Assembly: GCA_001766965.1 (NCBI GenBank)
Contig: MEKM01000186.1
Coordinates: 1-8,400, forward strand
Origin: Acidobacteria bacterium RIFCSPHIGHO2_01_FULL_67_28
GTDB lineage: Bacteria > Acidobacteriota > Terriglobia > Acidiferrales > 2-02-FULL-67-57
Direction: 5' to 3'
DNA: 8,400 nt
This document shows positions 4,335 to 8,400 of this stretch, piece by piece. The position numbers and the translations under genes were made by a program. The first letter of the stretch is position 1. Every line of letters begins with the position of its first letter. The notes under the pieces are model-generated. The model did not search any database. It was not told where the DNA came from and saw nothing but the letters and a program-made list of their open reading frames with translations.

Positions 4335-5858
4335 ATGTCGCTCGCCGCGCGAGCCCTGGTGGCCCTTGCCCTCATGGTGGGCTTCTATGCCTTGGCGATC
4401 ATTATCGCCGGTGTGCTCCTCTACCTTCCCTATGCTGAGGTTGTGTACGCCCACCGCCTCCACCCCAAGTTGGCAATAGTCTGCATAGTTGGAGCCGGTG
4501 TTATTCTCTGGTCTATTGTCCCCCGCCCGGATCGTTTTCTGCCGCCGGGGCCCCGCTTGGAACCAGCCGCACACCCACGGCTCTTCCAGAGATTGACCGC
4601 CGTAGCCCAAGCGGTTGGCCAGCCCATGCCGGCAGAGGTCTATCTCGCCCCCGAGGTGAACGCTTGGGTGGCACAGCGGGGCGGATGGATGGGCTTCGGC
4701 AGCCGTCGCGTAATGGGGCTGGGGTTGCCGGTTCTTCAGGTCTTGGCCGTCTCCGAGATCGAAGCGGTTCTGGCTCATGAATTCGGCCACTATTCCACGG
4801 GCGACACCCGCCTGGCCCCGTGGGTCTACAAGACGCGAGGCGCCATCGTCCGCACGCTGCAAGGTCTGTCCAGGCACAGCGAACTCCTGATGAAACCTTT
4901 CATATGGTACGGCCACATGTTCCTGCGCATCACCCACGCCATCTCCCGGCGGCAGGAATACCAAGCCGACGGATTGGCTGCGCGCACGATCGGGCCCCGG
5001 CCTTTGGCGGACGGCCTGCAGAAGATTCACGGCGCGGCTCTCGCCTACGATGCGTACCTGCGCGTGGAGATGGGGCCTGTGTTGAACGCCGGCTTCCGGC
5101 CGCCCTGGGCGGAAGGCTTTGCTCGCTTCCTAGCTTTCCCTTCTGTGGCCAAAGCGGTGAGCGATGGTCTGGAGCAGCAGCTCCGCGAAGCGCAAACGGA
5201 CGCGTATGACACGCACCCACCCCTGCGGGATCGGGTAGCTGCTTTGCAGAAGCTGCCTGCGGTTTCGCGGTCCGGCAGCGATGTGCCTGCTATTTCTTTG
5301 CTGGAAAAACTGCCCAAGCTGGAAGCTCGTCTGCTAAGCCATGTGTCCGGCAACGCGCAAATGGAGTCCCTGAAGGCCGTGAGCTGGGAGAACGCGGGGA
5401 TGCAGGCGCTGCTCCCCCAGTGGTCAGAGGTGGTGCGTCAACAACGGGAAGCCCTGGTCGGATTGACGCCGGCGTCCCTGGCTGAAGTGTGCGCCTCGTC
5501 CGAGCGTCTGCCGCGCACCAGTGTGATCATCCCGGGAGACCCGGGAATGGCGAAGAGCCTGCTCGACTTCAGTCGCAAGCTTGCGTTCCCGGCGAGCGTC
5601 CTGCCTTCCGCCGAAGAACGGTATGAATCGGCCAAGGAGGTGCTGGCCATGGCGCTGGCGGTGGCCTTGAGCCGCCAGGGGTGGGAGCTGCGCGCGCTGC
5701 CCGGCGAGCTCTACTTGACACGCGGGGATTGCAGAATCGAGCCCTTCCCGGTCGTCGGCGAACTGGCCGACGGCAAATTGACGCCGGAAGCCTGGCGACA
5801 ACTTTGCAGGCGGTACCAGATCAGTGATTCGGACTTGACTGACTCGAAGACCGACTAG
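4335..5858 (+). CDS. Membrane-anchored M48 family zinc metallopeptidase
   Basis: A 507-aa protein of the HtpX/Ste24-like M48 family, whose members cleave damaged or mis-assembled proteins at the membrane. Two hydrophobic segments lie near residues 8-30 and 45-62. The zinc site is HEFGH at 148-152 (E149 catalytic), and the third ligand is probably E208 in RRQEYQAD, which ends at D212. The family's THPPLRDRVAAL block lies about 85 residues further on. The remaining roughly 200 C-terminal residues are not a domain I can name. It is longer than typical HtpX (about 290 aa), so it belongs to a larger M48 subgroup. The start is set by GAAGGAGG upstream. The gene lies alone between two copies of the M23 gene tail, and its last codon and stop run into the right copy, giving a 4-bp convergent overlap with the M23 gene. 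Its G+C content is visibly lower than that of most neighbours. Confidence 0.88.
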   Translation: MSLAARALVALALMVGFYALAIIIAGVLLYLPYAEVVYAHRLHPKLAIVCIVGAGVILWSIVPRPDRFLPPGPRLEPAAHPRLFQRLTAVAQAVGQPMPAEVYLAPEVNAWVAQRGGWMGFGSRRVMGLGLPVLQVLAVSEIEAVLAHEFGHYSTGDTRLAPWVYKTRGAIVRTLQGLSRHSELLMKPFIWYGHMFLRITHAISRRQEYQADGLAARTIGPRPLADGLQKIHGAALAYDAYLRVEMGPVLNAGFRPPWAEGFARFLAFPSVAKAVSDGLEQQLREAQTDAYDTHPPLRDRVAALQKLPAVSRSGSDVPAISLLEKLPKLEARLLSHVSGNAQMESLKAVSWENAGMQALLPQWSEVVRQQREALVGLTPASLAEVCASSERLPRTSVIIPGDPGMAKSLLDFSRKLAFPASVLPSAEERYESAKEVLAMALAVALSRQGWELRALPGELYLTRGDCRIEPFPVVGELADGKLTPEAWRQLCRRYQISDSDLTDSKTD

Positions 5859-5893
5859 TCGGGGAGCAGGGCGACCAGGTCGCGGGGATTGAC
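5855..5893. repeat. 39-bp direct repeat, right copy (authentic M23 gene end)
   Basis: This is the in-frame coding end of the M23 peptidase on the minus strand, and it also provides the TAG stop (5856-5858) of the M48 gene on the plus strand. It is identical to 4213-4251. A small internal hairpin (GCGAC/GTCGC with a CAG loop) is present in both copies. Confidence 0.9.
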
Positions 5894-6748
5894 CCGCGCC
5901 TGATTCAAGCGCGCCGCCCAATGGAGGTGCGCGGCGGTCACGCGCCCGGTCGAGCCCACTCGCCCCAGCAGCGCGCCGGCCTCGACGACCTGGCCGGGTT
6001 CAACCGTGATGGACTGCAGGTGAGCGTAGAAAGTAAAAAGCCCCAGGCCGTGGTCGAGCACCACGGTCTTGCCCGAGAAGAAGAGCTCGTCGGCCAGCGC
6101 CACCCGGCCGCGCTGCGCGGCGTAGACGGGCGTCCCCGCGGGGGCGGAGTAGTCTTCGCCGCTGTGCGACGCGCGCGGCTGGTCGTTCAGAATGCGCCGG
6201 CGGCCGAAGTTCCCCGCCGCTTCGGCTTCGAGCGGCCGGCGGAAGCCGCCCTGCCAGAGCCGTTCCGGGGTCACCGCGGCGAAGACCTCCCGCAGGCGCG
6301 CGGCTTCGCGCTGCGAGCGCTCAAGGTCGGCGGGACTCAACTCCACGAACCGCGGCGGCAGCCGCAGCTGCTCGACAGCGAACTTGCCGTCTTCGACCGT
6401 GGCCCGCAGGCGGCAGGCGCGCCGCTCGCCGCTGGCGAGCTCGGCTTGAAACGTGAGCGGGGCCGGGCCCGGCGCTCGCTCCAAATCCACTCCCAGCAGC
6501 GCGCGGTAAGTAGAAGGATTCGCGTCGCGCCAGAAGTGCAGCGTCTGCCCGGCCCACTCGCCCGTGAGCTGTGCGAGCGGGGCGGCGCTCTGGACTTCCA
6601 CCAGCACCAGGCTGCCCTGGACCGGCGACGGTGAGCTCACCCGCAGCGTCAGGCCGTCGCCGCACGGCACGGTGTCGGCGGCTGAGACCCCCAGCGCCAG
6701 GAGCCACGCGCCGAAGCAAAGAAGCCAGCGCAGTCGGTGGGCGGGCAT
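5855..6748 (-). CDS. Exported M23 family (LytM/NlpD-type) peptidase
   Basis: A 297-aa protein with a clear Sec signal peptide (MPAHRLRW, hydrophobic core to residue 20, likely cut after VSA at 21-23), so it acts outside the cytoplasmic membrane. Residues 27-120 form a beta-rich, probably Ig-like region with two cysteines (C29, C112) that could pair. A helical linker (138-158) leads to the M23 domain: HSGED gives zinc ligands H195 and D199, then GTPVYA, then YAHL with H243, and AAHLHW with H274 and zinc ligand H276. All catalytic positions are present, so it should be an active peptidoglycan endopeptidase rather than a degenerate NlpD-like activator. Its start lies 12 nt after the mscS stop without a good ribosome binding site, which suggests translational coupling. 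It is read from the mscS promoter. The last 13 codons are duplicated at 4213-4251. Confidence 0.93.
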   Translation of the reverse strand: MPAHRLRWLLCFGAWLLALGVSAADTVPCGDGLTLRVSSPSPVQGSLVLVEVQSAAPLAQLTGEWAGQTLHFWRDANPSTYRALLGVDLERAPGPAPLTFQAELASGERRACRLRATVEDGKFAVEQLRLPPRFVELSPADLERSQREAARLREVFAAVTPERLWQGGFRRPLEAEAAGNFGRRRILNDQPRASHSGEDYSAPAGTPVYAAQRGRVALADELFFSGKTVVLDHGLGLFTFYAHLQSITVEPGQVVEAGALLGRVGSTGRVTAAHLHWAARLNQARVNPRDLVALLPD

Positions 6749-6760
6749 TGGGAGTGAACT

Positions 6761-7669
6761 CTAGCGCGGCTCGCGCCGCGCCAGCGTCTCAGCGACTTCG
6801 ACGGCGAAGGGCTTGCCGGCCTCGCTGAAAGTGACCGCGAGATGGGGATAGGGGAGTTCGATGCCCTGGGCGTCGAAGGCGTTCTTGATGCGCCGGCGCA
6901 GCTCGCGGCCCACGGTCCACTGCTCGCGCGGCACCGTCTTGATGCGCATCTTGAGGATGACGGCGGAGTCGCCGAAGGCGTCGACGCCGACGACCTCGAG
7001 CGGGGCGAGAATCTTCGAGGAGTAAGCCGGGTCTTTCTGGAGTTCCGCGCCCACTTCGCGCAGCGCCTGCATCACCCGATCGACGTTTTCCTTGTAGGCC
7101 ACGCCCAGGTCAATGACGTAGTAGGAGTAATCCTTGGTCAGGTTGGAGAGCTCGGTGATGGCGCCGTTCGGGATGATGTGCACGCGGCCGTCGAAGTCGC
7201 GCAGCACGATGGTGCGCAGGCGGATGGCCTCCACCAGCCCGCCCTTGCCGTTGATGACCGCCACGTCGCCGAGGCGCACCTGGTTTTCGAGGATCAAAAA
7301 GAAGCCGGCGATGACGTCGCGCACCAGGTGCTGCGCCCCGAAGCCGACGGCCAGCCCGCCGATGGCCCCGCCGGTGAGAATCGGCGTGATCTCCACGCCC
7401 AGCTCGTGCAGCACCATCAGCGCGGCGATGCTCATCACCGCAATGGTCGCCGTGGTGCGCAGCAGCCGCGCCAGGGTCTCGGTGCGTTTCTGCTGCTCGG
7501 CGAGCTCGGTGGGCGAGCCTTCCGGCGCGGGAAGAAACTGCGGCAGGCGCGCAATGAGCGCGTGCGCCAGGCGTGTCAGAACGAGCCCGCCGGCCAGCAC
7601 CAGCAGGATGCGCAGCCCCGGGCCCGTCAGCCAGGTCTGCAGCCCCCGCAGCGTCAGTTCTTCCGGCAT
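6761..7669 (-). CDS. mscS: Small-conductance mechanosensitive channel (MscS family)
   Basis: A 302-aa inner-membrane channel that releases solutes under membrane tension. There are three transmembrane segments: about 19-40, 70-90 and 94-128. The last is the Gly/Ala-rich pore helix (GGAIGGLAVGFGAQ, 99-112, then HLVRDVIAGFF). The beta domain contains VRLGDV and HIIPNG (164-169), the MscS signature, and an alpha/beta C-terminal part ends near residue 290. Length and order are those of the basic MscS type. The ATG at 7669 is supported by AGGAGG (7674-7679 on plus, read in reverse) with a 4-nt spacer. It is the first gene of a two-gene unit with the M23 peptidase, 12 nt apart. Pairing a turgor valve with a peptidoglycan hydrolase fits a cell-envelope role, but a functional link is only inferred. 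Confidence 0.95.
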   Translation of the reverse strand: MPEELTLRGLQTWLTGPGLRILLVLAGGLVLTRLAHALIARLPQFLPAPEGSPTELAEQQKRTETLARLLRTTATIAVMSIAALMVLHELGVEITPILTGGAIGGLAVGFGAQHLVRDVIAGFFLILENQVRLGDVAVINGKGGLVEAIRLRTIVLRDFDGRVHIIPNGAITELSNLTKDYSYYVIDLGVAYKENVDRVMQALREVGAELQKDPAYSSKILAPLEVVGVDAFGDSAVILKMRIKTVPREQWTVGRELRRRIKNAFDAQGIELPYPHLAVTFSEAGKPFAVEVAETLARREPR

Positions 7670-7695
7670 CCGTCCTCCTTCCGCGCTTGTGATGG

Positions 7696-7724
7696 ATTTT
7701 ACCCGCCCGCGCGCGGCTTGCCAA
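7696..7724 (-). promoter_or_regulatory. Sigma70-type promoter for mscS and the M23 gene
   Basis: On the minus strand, TTGGCA (7719-7724) and TAAAAT (7696-7701) are separated by exactly 17 nt. Transcription would start near 7689, leaving a leader of about 20 nt before the ATG with its ribosome binding site. The 117-nt gap to the pyrophosphatase gene shows only a weak CCGC/GCGG hairpin after that gene's stop, not a clear terminator. Confidence 0.7.
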
Positions 7725-7786
7725 CGAACTTCGGGCTTCCCTTGAAAAGATGGGTTGCGGTTGGGGAGGGAAACCGCGCGAGCGGA

Positions 7787-8400
7787 CTACTTTTTCTCTT
7801 CCTGGATGCCGCCGCGCTTGCTGAACCAGACGGCGAGGGCGAGCAGCGCCAGGCAGACGGCCACGATGGGTCCGCGGATGCCCCAGCCCAGGTCCCGGAT
7901 GGCGAAGGGCGCGACCAGGAGCGACACCAGGTTCATCACCTTGATGAGCGGGTTCAAGGCCGGCCCGGCGGTGTCTTTGAAGGGGTCGCCCACCGTATCG
8001 CCCACGACGCCCGCCTTGTGGGCTTCGCTGCCCTTGCCGCCGAGCAGGCCGTCTTCGATCTTCTTCTTGGCGTTGTCCCAGGTGGCGCCGGTGTTGGCCA
8101 TGAAGACGGCGAGCAGTTGCCCGGTCAGAATCGAGCCGGCGAGATAGCCACCGAGCGCCCCCGCGCCCAGCCAGAAAGCGACGAGAATCGGAGTGAAGAT
8201 GCCGAGGATGCCCGGCCCGAGCAGCTCCTTCTGCGCCGTGGCGGTCACAATCGAGACGCAGCGGCCGTAGTCGGGCTTCTCTTTCCACTCCATGATGCCG
8301 GGCTTTTCGCGGAACTGCCGGCGCACTTCTTCGACCACCTGGTAGCTGGCGCGGCCGACCGCCTTGAGCGCGAACGAGCTGAAGAGGAAGGGCACGGCGC
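7787..8400 (-). CDS. hppA: Membrane-bound ion-translocating pyrophosphatase, C-terminal part
   Basis: The 5' part lies beyond the right edge, and about 204 C-terminal codons are visible. The family hydrolyses pyrophosphate and pumps H+ or Na+ across the membrane. Recognisable segments are WDNAKKKIEDG and GDTVGDPFKDTAGPALNPL, which belong to the pyrophosphate/Mg-binding face, alternating with hydrophobic helices (for example GILGIFTPILVAFWLGAGAL and VMNLVSLLVAPFAI). The protein ends with a helix and a basic tail SKRGGIQEEKK. The residues that decide K+ dependence and ion type lie upstream, outside the window, so neither can be stated. The GTG at 8393-8395 is an internal Val codon, not a start. 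The gene precedes mscS on the same strand by 117 nt, and a promoter in that gap makes a separate unit likely. Confidence 0.95.
   Translation of the reverse strand, partial: AVPFLFSSFALKAVGRASYQVVEEVRRQFREKPGIMEWKEKPDYGRCVSIVTATAQKELLGPGILGIFTPILVAFWLGAGALGGYLAGSILTGQLLAVFMANTGATWDNAKKKIEDGLLGGKGSEAHKAGVVGDTVGDPFKDTAGPALNPLIKVMNLVSLLVAPFAIRDLGWGIRGPIVAVCLALLALAVWFSKRGGIQEEKK

Larger units (their letters stand above)
4213..5893 (+). other. Candidate inserted segment bounded by 39-bp direct repeats
   Basis: Two identical 39-bp direct repeats bound a segment carrying only an M48 peptidase gene. The right copy is the authentic coding end of the M23 gene and the left is a stranded duplicate, so the simplest reading is insertion at the convergent junction between the 206-aa gene and the M23 gene. 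By hand count, four 60-nt blocks of the M48 gene give 55, 50, 50 and 70% G+C, against 77-78% for blocks in galT and the M23 gene. No transposase, integrase or terminal inverted repeat is visible, so the mechanism is unknown. Confidence 0.55.

Noticed and set aside
4213..5893. Ordinary insertion sequence
   Set aside because: There is no transposase gene or terminal inverted repeats, and the direct repeat of 39 bp is far longer than usual target duplications.
7110..8288. 392-codon minus-strand frame overlapping mscS and the pyrophosphatase gene
   Set aside because: It is a frame-shifted shadow rich in Arg/His/Gly, and both real genes are certain in their own frames.

Overview
The window looks like chromosomal DNA from a high-GC bacterium. 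The best guess is an Acidobacteriota-like lineage. That rests on the style of the proteins (archaeal/acidobacterial-type class III aminotransferase, HTH-type GalT, membrane pyrophosphatase), on strong G/C bias at third codon positions, and on many short palindromic intergenic repeats. It is an impression from memory, not a phylogenetic result.

Layout, left to right. A plus-strand series holds a PLP-dependent class III aminotransferase/racemase (114-1472), a YraN/UPF0102 nuclease-fold protein (1565-2020) and galactose-1-phosphate uridylyltransferase (2110-3132, GTG start, own promoter). A gene-poor stretch (3133-3591) follows. It contains a complete tRNA-Cys(GCA) with encoded CCA, then about 230 nt of palindromic repeats in which the 3' end of that tRNA occurs a second time, interrupted by one of the palindromes. 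Next come an unrecognised 206-aa protein (3592-4212) and a membrane M48 metallopeptidase (4335-5858). The right part is on the minus strand: the C-terminal end of a membrane-bound pyrophosphatase (7787-8400, cut by the window edge), then a two-gene unit mscS (6761-7669) and an exported M23 peptidase (5855-6748) driven by a clear sigma70-type promoter.

Two places stand out. First, the M48 peptidase gene sits between two exact 39-bp copies of the last 13 codons (stop included) of the neighbouring M23 gene, about 1.64 kb apart. This is the signature of a segment inserted at the convergent junction of the 206-aa gene and the M23 gene. The left copy supplies the -35 hexamer of a plausible promoter for the M48 gene, and the right copy supplies its stop codon. 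No recombinase or transposase is encoded inside. Second, the repeat block after tRNA-Cys contains two related units (tRNA tail, hairpin, outer palindrome) whose stems differ by compensatory base changes, so pairing rather than sequence has been kept.

The plus-strand genes do not form one obvious pathway (amino-acid conversion, a nuclease-fold protein, Leloir galactose metabolism). The minus-strand genes all concern the envelope: ion-coupled pyrophosphate hydrolysis, turgor release and peptidoglycan cleavage.
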